From a virus, in the IMG/VR virus record IMGVR_UViG_3300026186_000003, positions 1-47,685 of that record: 47,685 nt of DNA, one strand, 5' to 3'. The translations under genes were made by a program, and so were the position numbers. Shown piece by piece: positions 41,253-47,608 of this stretch. Each line of letters begins with the position of its first letter. The stretch's first letter is position 1. The notes below the pieces were generated by a model. The model had not been told where the DNA came from, ran no database searches, and saw only the letters and a list, made by a program, of their open reading frames with translations.

Positions 41253-41549
41253 ATGGACAATTTAGACATGAAATTAGATCTTGATTTTATTTGGGAATTG
41301 ACTGAAGAAGAAAGATCGAGATTGGAAACTATTTTGAATCTGCGAATTCAAAAATTCAGAGAAGATCTATCAATCCAGCGAGTACGTAGTAATTGGGTTT
41401 GTAACGTTTGTAAAAAATCGACTTGGGAAACAGATTACGATTACTTATTAGCAGCAAATTTACATTTAGGATGCGCAATAGGAAATAGTACAGATGAAAA
41501 ACTTAAACAGCTCCAAGAAAGAAACAGTGAAATTCTTCAGTATGATTAA
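41253..41549 (+). CDS. Small acidic protein with possible zinc site
   Basis: A 98-residue protein. Acidic helical N-terminus, then VCNVCKKS and a later HLGC, a possible CxxC-HxxC metal site (about residues 49-75). It overlaps the next gene by 8 bp. Confidence 0.55.
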   Translation: MDNLDMKLDLDFIWELTEEERSRLETILNLRIQKFREDLSIQRVRSNWVCNVCKKSTWETDYDYLLAANLHLGCAIGNSTDEKLKQLQERNSEILQYD

Positions 41550-41724
41550 TAGTGATAAATATGAGTTAGTATTGGCACGTGGATTTTTACGTAAAATCAA
41601 AGAAGCAGTAGAACAGGGTATATATCCAGATAAAGAAAAGGGCAAAGAAAAGGTAGACTATTATCAAACACGTGTTGATTACTATACTGAGAAATTAAAA
41701 GAATTGAATGAATGGGATGACTGA
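41542..41724 (+). CDS. Small helical protein, unknown
   Basis: A 60-residue protein, MINSDKYELVLARGFLRKIK at the start, strongly charged, ending KELNEWDD. ATG 41542 overlaps the previous stop; an in-frame ATG at 41494 would overlap more. Its stop overlaps the next ATG. Confidence 0.5.
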   Translation: MINSDKYELVLARGFLRKIKEAVEQGIYPDKEKGKEKVDYYQTRVDYYTEKLKELNEWDD

Positions 41725-41891
41725 TGATTAGATATGTAACTGGATTTTTATTATGTTTAGGTGTAACGGGTGGAGCAGAGTTTGGTGATTTAGCATTAAT
41801 GCCAGCATTTCTGCTCGGAGTCGTGGGCCTCATGTTAATGGGTGCCCCTGTATTTGACGGTACGATGATTCGACTGTCAAAAAAATTATAA
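41724..41891 (+). CDS. Small two-segment membrane protein
   Basis: A 55-residue frame: RYVTGFLLCLGVTGGAEFGD, then LALMPAFLLGVVGLMLMGA and a basic end (RLSKKL). Two short hydrophobic stretches. It starts on the preceding stop (ATGA). Confidence 0.5.
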   Translation: MIRYVTGFLLCLGVTGGAEFGDLALMPAFLLGVVGLMLMGAPVFDGTMIRLSKKL

Positions 41892-41949
41892 ACAAGAATG
41901 GTCTAATATAGACATTCGCAATATCTTGCTTTTTTAAGGAGATAACAAA

Positions 41950-42393
41950 ATGACAATTTTCAATATGGATTCTATCCATCAAAAATACGATCCGTTTTTC
42001 TTAGGTTTCAATCGCTTGTTCAAAGAATTGGAAACTTTTAAACCAGGCTCAAAACCAAATTATCCGCCATATAATGTCATCAAATCTGATGACGGTCAAA
42101 TCATCATTGAAATTGCTTTAGCCGGATTTAGCGAATCTGAAATCAGTGTACTATATGAGATAGGTAAACTGACGGTCAGAGGCAGCAAAGATAGACATGA
42201 CGGTGAATATATACACAAAGGTATAGCATCTCGCGCTTTTGAAACTGAGTGGAAGCTAGCTGATACTATAGAAATCAAAGATGCGATTTTTACTGATGGG
42301 GTGTTGACAATTAATTTACTAAACGCCATTCCTGAATCTAAGAAACCGCAAGAAATTCCAATTAGTACTGAGAAAGAGCTACTAAAAGGATAA
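41950..42393 (+). CDS. Small heat shock protein Hsp20
   Basis: A 147-residue alpha-crystallin-type chaperone. The domain covers about 38-130: YNVIKSDDGQIIIEIALAGF, SEISVLYEIGKLTVRG, IASRAFETEWKLADTIEIKD and the DGVLTINL strand, followed by an I-P-I-S tail for oligomer contacts. Hsp20 genes recur in T4-like aquatic phages and probably protect capsid assembly. AAGGAG lies 9 nt before ATG 41950; a hairpin follows, so this is a single-gene unit. Confidence 0.93.
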   Translation: MTIFNMDSIHQKYDPFFLGFNRLFKELETFKPGSKPNYPPYNVIKSDDGQIIIEIALAGFSESEISVLYEIGKLTVRGSKDRHDGEYIHKGIASRAFETEWKLADTIEIKDAIFTDGVLTINLLNAIPESKKPQEIPISTEKELLKG

Positions 42394-42400
42394 AGGAAAT

Positions 42401-42428
42401 AATGGGCGCTGGTAAGCGCCCATTTCCC
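42401..42428 (+). terminator. Terminator hairpin after hsp20
   Basis: AATGGGCGC / GCGCCCATT 9-bp stem with a 6-nt loop; only three Ts follow, so efficiency may be partial. Confidence 0.65.
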
Positions 42429-42432
42429 CAAG

Positions 42433-42681
42433 ATGCCATTAATCAATTATAGATGTTTATATTGTATTAGAACTTTTGAAATTTTACAAGATATCAAAGA
42501 TGCACCATTAGAATTTTGTGGACAGGATTGTCAACTAGAAAAATATTTTGGGTCAAATCATTTGTATACACCATTACGAGAAAATCGAGGAAAAGGCGTG
42601 GTTAAAAAAGTGTTGTCAACATTTGGCGTTAGATTCAAGGGATCAGGATTTTATGAAACGGACTATAAGGATAAAAAGTGA
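42433..42681 (+). CDS. FmdB-like zinc ribbon protein
   Basis: An 82-residue protein. MPLINYRCLYCIRTFEILQ plus a later C-x3-C (FCGQDC) forms a zinc ribbon, and the end FKGSGFYETDYKDKK is the characteristic tail of the FmdB family of putative regulators. Occurs in other T4-like phages. Exact role unknown. Confidence 0.75.
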   Translation: MPLINYRCLYCIRTFEILQDIKDAPLEFCGQDCQLEKYFGSNHLYTPLRENRGKGVVKKVLSTFGVRFKGSGFYETDYKDKK

Positions 42682-42764
42682 TGGTAACTGAAAGCTATTA
42701 TTGGATTGTTGGAATCGGCCTTATTATAATAATGGGCTTATGTATAGTTATTTTTGGAGCTTGA
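42681..42764 (+). CDS. Tiny one-helix membrane protein
   Basis: A 27-residue frame: MVTESYYWIVGIGLIIIMGL then CIVIFGA. It begins on the previous stop (TGATG) and its last bases contain the GGAG for the next gene. Confidence 0.5.
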   Translation: MVTESYYWIVGIGLIIIMGLCIVIFGA

Positions 42765-42768
42765 GAAA

Positions 42769-42951
42769 ATGCAGAAAAGAAAACCAGATACGGGTATAAA
42801 AGGATTGCTCCAAAGATCAGATTCAAAATCATCTGCTCAACTACGAGGTGAAGTCCATAGACTAAAGAATGAAAATCAACAATTGAAGGAAAATATTACT
42901 TCATTGCTGCATACCATCAAAATTTTAAACTTAAAAGTAGACAATTCGTAA
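42769..42951 (+). CDS. Small coiled-coil protein
   Basis: A 60-residue protein with a basic start (MQKRKPDTGIKGLLQRSD) and a leucine-heptad helix (LRGEVHRLKNENQQLKENI). ATG 42769 follows GGAG at 9 nt; a TTG at 42754 is less likely. Unknown function. Confidence 0.55.
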   Translation: MQKRKPDTGIKGLLQRSDSKSSAQLRGEVHRLKNENQQLKENITSLLHTIKILNLKVDNS

Positions 42952-43050
42952 AACGGTTGTTTACAATCCAAGATATAAAATGCGGCCATGAAGTAACGTG
43001 TAGCTACACTTTATATGAACTTGAATAAATATTTGGGAATGGAGAATTAT

Positions 43051-43311
43051 ATGGATGATGATAAAATTATAATCCATCCGAGCTGTAGTTTTGAAGAAGT
43101 TGAAATTCCAGTAGTACTGCCGGATGAGCCCGAATCCTATATCGAGCAAGTTTTAGCTGAATGTTGTACCCATGTTTTGGTTATACTCAAAGAGAACAAT
43201 TTTGATATAGAAAGTGAAGCGTTCATGAAAGATTTCAATGCACTGGTGGATTTTCTCAGAGCTGTAATGTATCGTGAAATTGGATTAGAGCATCCATTAA
43301 TTAAAAAATAA
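43051..43311 (+). CDS. Conserved small acidic protein, unknown
   Basis: An 86-residue protein: MDDDKIIIHPSCSFEEVEIP, then DEPESYIEQVLAECCTHVLV and a conserved-looking FLRAVMYREIGLEHPLI end. GGAG at 43041-43044 supports ATG 43051 over ATG 43015. It sits directly before RNase H, which suggests replication or packaging context. A 12-bp palindrome (GTGTAGCTACAC, 42998-43009) lies upstream. Confidence 0.6.
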   Translation: MDDDKIIIHPSCSFEEVEIPVVLPDEPESYIEQVLAECCTHVLVILKENNFDIESEAFMKDFNALVDFLRAVMYREIGLEHPLIKK

Positions 43312-43315
43312 AATT

Positions 43316-44167
43316 ATGAGTATATTAGTTGACTATAGTCAGGTGTTCATATCTAACATCATGGCTCAACCGTCACATAACCGAGATATTGAAACCGACC
43401 TAATCCGTCATATGGTGCTAAATTCTTTACGCAGTCATAGACAAAAATTTAATTCCGAATATGGTGAACTAGTGATATGCTGCGACTCCAGACAAAATTG
43501 GAGAAAGTCATATTTCAAGCACTATAAGGCTAATCGTAAAATTACCCGTCAACGCACCAATGTAGATTGGAACTTACTATTTCAAAATTTGAATCAAATC
43601 AAAGAAGAGCTAGAAATTTATTTTCCATATCCAGTAATCGAAGTAGAAGGAGCAGAAGCCGATGATCTAATTGGCACCATCTGTCATGAAGAAAAAAATG
43701 AAAAACTAGACAACCTGATTTTGTCAGGTGACAAAGATTTTCAACAATTGCAGCAATATGACAATGTGCACCAATATAACCCAATGCGAAAAGAATTTAT
43801 TAGACAACCCAAACCCATCGATTTCCTAAAAGAGCAAATTCTACGTGGAGATCGAGGCGATGGTATTCCTAACATTCTATCAGCTGATGAGTCATTTGTG
43901 AATGGAGTTAGACAAACACCATTATCACTGACCAAAGTCAAGCAGTGGTTGGACTTAGAACCAGAAATTTTTTGCGATCATGATACACTGTCTAAGTATC
44001 GTCGAAATGAAACATTGATCGATTTATCAAAAACGCCCTCTGTATTAAAAAAGGAGTGCCTAGAACAATTATCTAGGCAAAAACTAGACAAGAATAGAAA
44101 GTACTTATTGAAGTATTTTACAAAATTCAATTTGAAAAATCTAACCGAGCATTTAGGAGAATTCTAA
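43316..44167 (+). CDS. rnh: RNase H / 5'-3' flap exonuclease
   Basis: A 283-residue FEN1-family nuclease (T4 RNase H: 305). Acidic metal ligands are spread through MSILVDYSQVF, VICCDSRQNWRKSYF, VEGAEADDLIGTI and LILSGDKDFQQL; the later RGDRGDGIPNI is the helix-hairpin DNA-binding segment. It removes RNA primers from the lagging strand. Confidence 0.93.
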   Translation: MSILVDYSQVFISNIMAQPSHNRDIETDLIRHMVLNSLRSHRQKFNSEYGELVICCDSRQNWRKSYFKHYKANRKITRQRTNVDWNLLFQNLNQIKEELEIYFPYPVIEVEGAEADDLIGTICHEEKNEKLDNLILSGDKDFQQLQQYDNVHQYNPMRKEFIRQPKPIDFLKEQILRGDRGDGIPNILSADESFVNGVRQTPLSLTKVKQWLDLEPEIFCDHDTLSKYRRNETLIDLSKTPSVLKKECLEQLSRQKLDKNRKYLLKYFTKFNLKNLTEHLGEF

Positions 44168-44200
44168 AACAAAGTTAGACACAAAGGAGAAAAGTTAGAC

Positions 44201-44668
44201 ATGAGCGATATATCATTACACGAAATTTTTACCAAAGTAGAGGAAGCACAAAAAGTAGCAGCAAAAGCAGAAATTTTACAACAGCATGAAAGCGATGGAT
44301 TAAAAGCCGTTTTGCGGGGAGCATATGACTCAAGGGTACAATGGAACATTCCATCAACACCGCCGCCGTATGAACCACATGATGCGCCAGATTGGGATCT
44401 AGCTGATTTACACTTAGAACGAGAAGCACTAAGAATCGGCCGTTTTGCCAATTTTGATAATCGACCTACAAATCAATCACAGAACATTACACAAGTACAA
44501 GCAGAAAATCAATTTATTCAACTACTAGAGGGATTACATGAAACAGAAGCAACGTTGCTACTAAATGTAATTAAAAAGAAATTGCCCTATAAGGGGCTAA
44601 CTAGTAGATTAGTAAATCAAGCATTTCCTGACCTATTACCAGAAAAGGATGCATTAGCTAGAAAGTAG
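44201..44668 (+). CDS. DUF6433-like phage protein
   Basis: A 155-residue protein resembling an uncharacterised family (DUF6433, as I recall) common in T4-like cyanophages: LHEIFTKVEEAQKVAAKAEI, PPYEPHDAPD, FIQLLEGLHETEATLLLNVI and KGLTSRLVNQAFPDLLP. Upstream, AAAGTTAGACA occurs twice around an AAAGGAG ribosome site. Function unknown. Confidence 0.7.
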   Translation: MSDISLHEIFTKVEEAQKVAAKAEILQQHESDGLKAVLRGAYDSRVQWNIPSTPPPYEPHDAPDWDLADLHLEREALRIGRFANFDNRPTNQSQNITQVQAENQFIQLLEGLHETEATLLLNVIKKKLPYKGLTSRLVNQAFPDLLPEKDALARK

Positions 44669-44686
44669 TGTATAGTATACAAATAT

Positions 44687-45085
44687 ATGAAGACTTATTT
44701 TATAGACATAGACGGAACTATATTTAAACATTTGACAAATCAGCTACTTGATGGAGCTAAAGAATTTTTAGACAATATCTATGAAAATGATGATATGATA
44801 ATCTTGACAACTGCTAGGCATGATACGGAAAGTAAGCTTACAGAAGAAGCTTTAGCTAAACATGGTATAGAGTATGACATGATATTGTATAATTTAGGCA
44901 ATGATGAAAGAATATTGATAAATGATACAAAGCCTACAGGAAAGCAGACAGCATATTCGTTAAATGTAGAAAGAAACAAGGGTTTGTCTAAATATCATAA
45001 TTGGGAGCCAGGCGATATATTCCTAAGAAAACCAGATAAAAGTGTATCTGTCTATAGTAAAGACGGAATATTAAAAAAGTCTTAA
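44687..45085 (+). CDS. HAD-family phosphatase
   Basis: A 132-residue haloacid dehalogenase-type protein: DIDGTIF (residues 7-13, nucleophile and acid), LTTAR (about 40-44) and INDTKPTGKQTA (about 84-95, Lys and acidic motif region). Small phage HAD proteins may act on nucleotides or 5'/3' phosphates; the substrate is not evident. Last gene before the structured intergenic region. Confidence 0.75.
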   Translation: MKTYFIDIDGTIFKHLTNQLLDGAKEFLDNIYENDDMIILTTARHDTESKLTEEALAKHGIEYDMILYNLGNDERILINDTKPTGKQTAYSLNVERNKGLSKYHNWEPGDIFLRKPDKSVSVYSKDGILKKS

Positions 45086-45351
45086 AAAACGTGTTTTAGT
45101 GGTTTTGAGTGTCGTTGAGTTTCTTGGCGAGTACCTTTGATGTTCCCAACACTCAGGAAAATTTTTGTTGACACCTTCAAACACACGCCACCACTGGATT
45201 TGAGATATACTTGACATACATTTCAGAGAAGTTGACATAACATTAAAGTCGTGTCAACTTTTTTCTGCGCCCACCAAAAATCCAGTCATAGCTTGACATT
45301 TTCCTATTTTACAGTATCTCAAAGAAAGTTGGTCGAAATGTGAAAATAGCC
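45086..45351. other. Intergenic region rich in inverted repeats and TTGACA words
   Basis: No gene seen. Inverted repeats include CTGGATTT (45194-45201) with AAATCCAG (45278-45285), and TTTGAGATA (45199-45207) with TATCTCAAA (45315-45323); both enclose the hairpin at 45229-45260. TTGACA words occur at about 45169, 45211, 45232 and 45293. Base composition is less A-rich than around it. It could be a control region, structured RNA or replication origin. Confidence 0.6.
45229..45264 (+). terminator. Hairpin/terminator in the intergenic region
   Basis: AAGTTGACA / TGTCAACTT, a 9-bp stem with a 14-nt loop followed by TTTT. Stops transcripts from the RNase H block, or is part of the larger structure. 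Confidence 0.6.
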
Positions 45352-45381
45352 TTGACTTTGGGTAGCGCCATATGGTATAAT
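45352..45381 (+). promoter_or_regulatory. Early promoter P6
   Basis: TTGACT (one mismatch), 18-nt spacer ending ATATGG, TATAAT (45376-45381), preceded by GTGAAAATAGCC. It is flanked by TTGGTCGA (45329-45336) and TCGACCAA (45420-45427), an inverted repeat. No gene with a ribosome site follows for over 600 nt. Confidence 0.85.
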
Positions 45382-45525
45382 ATACTTGTTAAGCATTTGA
45401 AATAGAGATTTGATCAAAATCGACCAAAAATGACAAATATTGAGCTAAAAATACCAAAAACAGACCAAAACAGCTGTATTTCAGTCCATAGTCAATTTTC
45501 AGCTCAAAAACAGCTCAGTTTCAAC

Positions 45526-45693
45526 AAAAAAGTTGGCACAGTTTGTGAATTGGGAAAATGGACTAAAAAGCAGCTGAAAATTGATATTGAGAAGCTGAAA
45601 AAAGTTGGCACAGTTTGTGAATCACAGAATTTTACAAAATGTTTACAAAAAAGCTCAAAAAAGTGGTTTTTTGACTTGGCACGGTTTGTGATT
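45526..45693. repeat. Three copies of a TTGGCACAGTTTGTGAAT element
   Basis: Copy 1 is 45526-45550 and copy 2 is 45598-45622, identical over 25 bases; copy 3 (45675-45693) has TTGGCACGGTTTGTGATT. Core starts are 45533, 45605 and 45676, giving 72- and 71-nt spacing. Confidence 0.9.
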
Positions 45694-45862
45694 CATGAAA
45701 GTGCACTAAAAAGTAGCTTTTTGAGCGATTTTGAGCTTTTCGACCAAAAATCAAAAATTCATAAAAAAGCGCTTTTTAGTCTAAAAAGTGGTTTTTTGAG
45801 CTTTTTGAGCAGTTATGAAAAGTTTTTTGATTTTGGGGAAAGTCGAAAAGGACAGTTATATA

Positions 45863-45936
45863 GGGTATCTCTGAAAATCGAGGGTGAAGTTCGGCTAGAC
45901 ACGCCCAAACACGAGCAGAGATTTTCAGAGATACCC
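45863..45936. repeat. Perfect 17-bp inverted repeat with 40-nt loop
   Basis: GGGTATCTCTGAAAATC (45863-45879) and its exact complement (45920-45936). Loop bases are GC-richer than the surroundings. A run of A/T-rich bases follows. Confidence 0.95.
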
Positions 45937-45993
45937 CCAGAAAAATTTTTTAAAATTTTTTTTATAAAAATGGTCAAAAACAGCTGTTTTACC

Positions 45994-46023
45994 TTGACAA
46001 CGGCCCCTGAAATATGGTATAAT
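45994..46023 (+). promoter_or_regulatory. Early promoter P7 with palindromic operator-like site
   Basis: TTGACA (45994-45999), 18-nt spacer ending ATATGG, TATAAT (46018-46023). The palindrome AAAACAGCTGTTTT (45977-45990) ends 3 bases before the -35; the same arrangement is at P10. Confidence 0.9.
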
Positions 46024-46050
46024 ATAGGAAAAGGGAAAAGGAAAAACGAA

Positions 46051-46386
46051 ATGAAACAGATTCCAAGAGAAGATAGAGTGATGCTTTCACAAACTGATTT
46101 AGAAAATGAAAATAAATCGAAAAAAGTGAAAATAGCCTTGACATTGGTCAAGGAAATATGGTATAATATAGGAAAAGGAAAAGAAATGAGAATCATTCCA
46201 ACCATTGCCACTAATTTACATTTGGACATTCAAAAGAAAGTCCAAAATTCAACCCAAAAAGAAATTATCAAAAAAGAGTACCAGAAAAATCGTGAGGAAT
46301 TTCTGAAAAGAGTATACCAGACCCTACGAAAAAACTTTGTAAAAAGTGAAAATAGCCTTGACAATGGTCAAGGAAATATGGTATAA
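46051..46386 (+). CDS. Small Lys/Glu-rich protein with a nested promoter
   Basis: A 111-residue frame from ATG 46051, preceded by AAAAGGAAAAAC. Promoter P8 lies inside it (46138-46167) without breaking the frame, and a second start, ATG 46186 with AAAAGGAAAAG upstream, would give a 66-residue product (MRIIPTIATNLHLDIQKKVQ at its start). The stop codon TAA is part of the -10 of P9. One or both products may be real. No family recognised; the 66-residue form is helical and basic. Confidence 0.45.
   Translation: MKQIPREDRVMLSQTDLENENKSKKVKIALTLVKEIWYNIGKGKEMRIIPTIATNLHLDIQKKVQNSTQKEIIKKEYQKNREEFLKRVYQTLRKNFVKSENSLDNGQGNMV
46138..46167 (+). promoter_or_regulatory. Early promoter P8
   Basis: TTGACA (46138-46143), 18-nt spacer, TATAAT (46162-46167), preceded by GTGAAAATAGCC. 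CCTTGAC / GTCAAGG arms (46136-46153) form a small palindrome over the -35. Confidence 0.9.
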
Positions 46387-46387
46387 T
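46358..46387 (+). promoter_or_regulatory. Early promoter P9
   Basis: TTGACA (46358-46363), 18-nt spacer differing from P8 by one base, TATAAT (46382-46387). The same CCTTGAC / GTCAAGG palindrome is present (46356-46373). Confidence 0.9.
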
Positions 46388-46415
46388 TACACTATAACAA
46401 TCAAGGAAAAATGAA

Positions 46416-46712
46416 ATGGGAATTCCAAAATCAAGAATCGACCAGAGTCGCCAACTAGACAGAGCTCTAGTACGTAAACGAAGAAATTATACCAAACAAA
46501 AGGACTGGCACAAAAAGGATAATTTATTTTATCATCCAGAAAGTTATATTAGATTCAAAGCTTATCTGAAATGGGATAGCTGTCACCGTGATGATGAAAA
46601 TGTAAAGAAAACAGTTCTAAAAGAAAAATTTCTTAAAAAAGAATTCAAAAACAGCTGTTTTACCTTGACAACAGCCCCTGAAATATGGTATAATATACTA
46701 TTAGACAATTAA
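46416..46712 (+). CDS. Small basic protein overlapping promoter P10
   Basis: A 98-residue frame from ATG 46416, with AAGGAAAAAT upstream and P9 before it. The first ~78 residues are Arg/Lys-rich (IDQSRQLDRALVRKRRNYTK); the last ~20 are translated from the P10 promoter bases. The real protein may have acquired this tail when the promoter was inserted. No family recognised. Confidence 0.5.
   Translation: MGIPKSRIDQSRQLDRALVRKRRNYTKQKDWHKKDNLFYHPESYIRFKAYLKWDSCHRDDENVKKTVLKEKFLKKEFKNSCFTLTTAPEIWYNILLDN
46665..46694 (+). promoter_or_regulatory. Early promoter P10 with palindromic operator-like site
   Basis: TTGACA (46665-46670), 18-nt spacer nearly identical to P7, TATAAT (46689-46694). AAAACAGCTGTTTT lies at 46648-46661, 3 bases before the -35. 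Confidence 0.9.
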
Positions 46713-46719
46713 GGAAATG

Positions 46720-46872
46720 ATGAAACAACTAACTTCAGAGAATTATCGAGATCAAAGAAAAAAGGAATTTTCTAAGAAAAATTCAAATAGCTGGGAATAT
46801 AGACTCAGAAGATCAGCACGGCGAGAAATAAGTAGAATTCAAGCTTGGACTAAAAAAGTAGGAAAAATATAA
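46720..46872 (+). CDS. 50-residue basic protein
   Basis: Frame MKQLTSENYRDQRKKEFSKK, then NSNSWEYRLRRSARREISRI and QAWTKKVGKI. AAGG at 46711-46714 supports ATG 46720 (ATG 46717 is adjacent). First gene after P10 and 2 bases before the nuclease-like gene. Arg/Lys-rich; possibly nucleic-acid binding. Confidence 0.5.
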   Translation: MKQLTSENYRDQRKKEFSKKNSNSWEYRLRRSARREISRIQAWTKKVGKI

Positions 46873-46874
46873 AT

Positions 46875-47306
46875 ATGAAAAAACAAACAGGGAATACCAG
46901 CGGTCGAGAATTTGAAAAATCAATAGAATCAATTATCAATCGAAAAACTGGATTTTCTAGTATACTTAATTCCAAGGCAAAAACTTTAAAAAATAATCTA
47001 ATCAGGGAATACCCATACACTACAATGTACGGGAGCAAGGGTAGAGTCGATTTTAGATTAAATTTAAATCAAAAAACCTATTATATTGAATGTAAATATC
47101 AAAGTTCTGCTGGAAGTGTAGATGAAAAATTAGTATACACTTTATATAACATGGATCAGCATGATGGTATTAAAATTATTGTTATCGACGGTCATGGTTG
47201 GAGAAAATCAACTCTAAATTGGATTTATAAAGCTTCTAAAAATACAGATACAAAAGTTATGAATCTTGAAAAATTTAAAAAATTTGTGGAGAAAATTTCT
47301 AAATAA
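46875..47306 (+). CDS. PD-(D/E)XK nuclease-like protein
   Basis: A 143-residue protein. GREFEK near the N-terminus, then GRVDFRL (D about residue 58) and YYIECKYQ (E72-x-K74, approximately) give the D...ExK active site of this superfamily, followed by the Gln/Ser region and a VDEKLVYTLYNM helix. It is similar to phage PD-(D/E)XK proteins that resemble Holliday-junction or restriction nucleases. It could serve in host DNA breakdown or recombination. Confidence 0.7.
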   Translation: MKKQTGNTSGREFEKSIESIINRKTGFSSILNSKAKTLKNNLIREYPYTTMYGSKGRVDFRLNLNQKTYYIECKYQSSAGSVDEKLVYTLYNMDQHDGIKIIVIDGHGWRKSTLNWIYKASKNTDTKVMNLEKFKKFVEKISK

Positions 47307-47315
47307 GGAAAATAT

Positions 47316-47507
47316 ATGAAATTTGTCAATGGTCAATTTGTTGAATTTGAAGGTAAAACCTTCTGGATTAAAAAAGTTTTACATCATTTGGAATTATATC
47401 AGATCGAAGATGCTTGGGGCAGAATACAATATTCTACTGGTAAAGAATTTGTGGCTCTGACTAGTAGTGATACTATTAAATTTCGATTACAAGCTGTAAA
47501 CATTTAG
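47316..47507 (+). CDS. Small beta-rich protein, unknown
   Basis: A 63-residue protein, MKFVNGQFVEFEGKTFWIKK at the start, with a regular strand pattern (SH3-like in appearance). TAAGGAAAA precedes ATG 47316. In the same unit as the nuclease-like gene. Confidence 0.55.
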   Translation: MKFVNGQFVEFEGKTFWIKKVLHHLELYQIEDAWGRIQYSTGKEFVALTSSDTIKFRLQAVNI

Positions 47508-47543
47508 TGTTTACAAGAAACTAAAGAAAAAATGAAAATAACC

Positions 47544-47573
47544 TTGACAACGGCCCCCCAAATATGGTATAAT
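47544..47573 (+). promoter_or_regulatory. Early promoter P11
   Basis: TTGACA (47544-47549), 18-nt spacer of the P7/P10 type (ACGGCCCCCCAAATATGG), TATAAT (47568-47573). The bases after the -10 (ATACTATTAGACAATTAAGGA) also copy the P10 leader. Confidence 0.9.
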
Positions 47574-47608
47574 ATACTATTAGACAATTAAGGAAAAAAG
47601 AAACAGAT

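Larger units (their letters stand above)
45382..45993 (+). other. Repeat-rich, probably noncoding transcribed region (ncRNA candidate)
   Basis: Downstream of P6 there is an open frame from 45430, but it has no ribosome site, is made of simple AAAA/TTTT-rich words and continues straight through later promoters, so I treat it as non-coding. It contains three spaced repeats (45526-45693), AAAAAGCGCTTTTT-type self-complementary words, and a 17-bp inverted repeat (45863-45936). A long structured early RNA is the simplest reading. Confidence 0.5.

Noticed and set aside
45526-45693. sigma54 promoters at the TTGGCAC repeats
   Set aside because: The -12 GC is GA or missing in all three copies and no gene begins downstream.
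45430-46050. N-terminal two thirds of an open frame of 318 codons (45430-46386)
   Set aside because: No ribosome site, simple-sequence composition, and it translates through two promoters; treated as chance openness in A-rich DNA except for the parts with their own promoters and ribosome sites.
2184-46229. Numerous minus-strand open frames of 60-140 codons
   Set aside because: All lie opposite well-supported rightward genes, lack ribosome sites and family features, and no leftward terminators accompany them.
46868-46875. TATAAATA just before the nuclease-like gene
   Set aside because: The ATG overlaps the box, so transcription would begin inside the gene.
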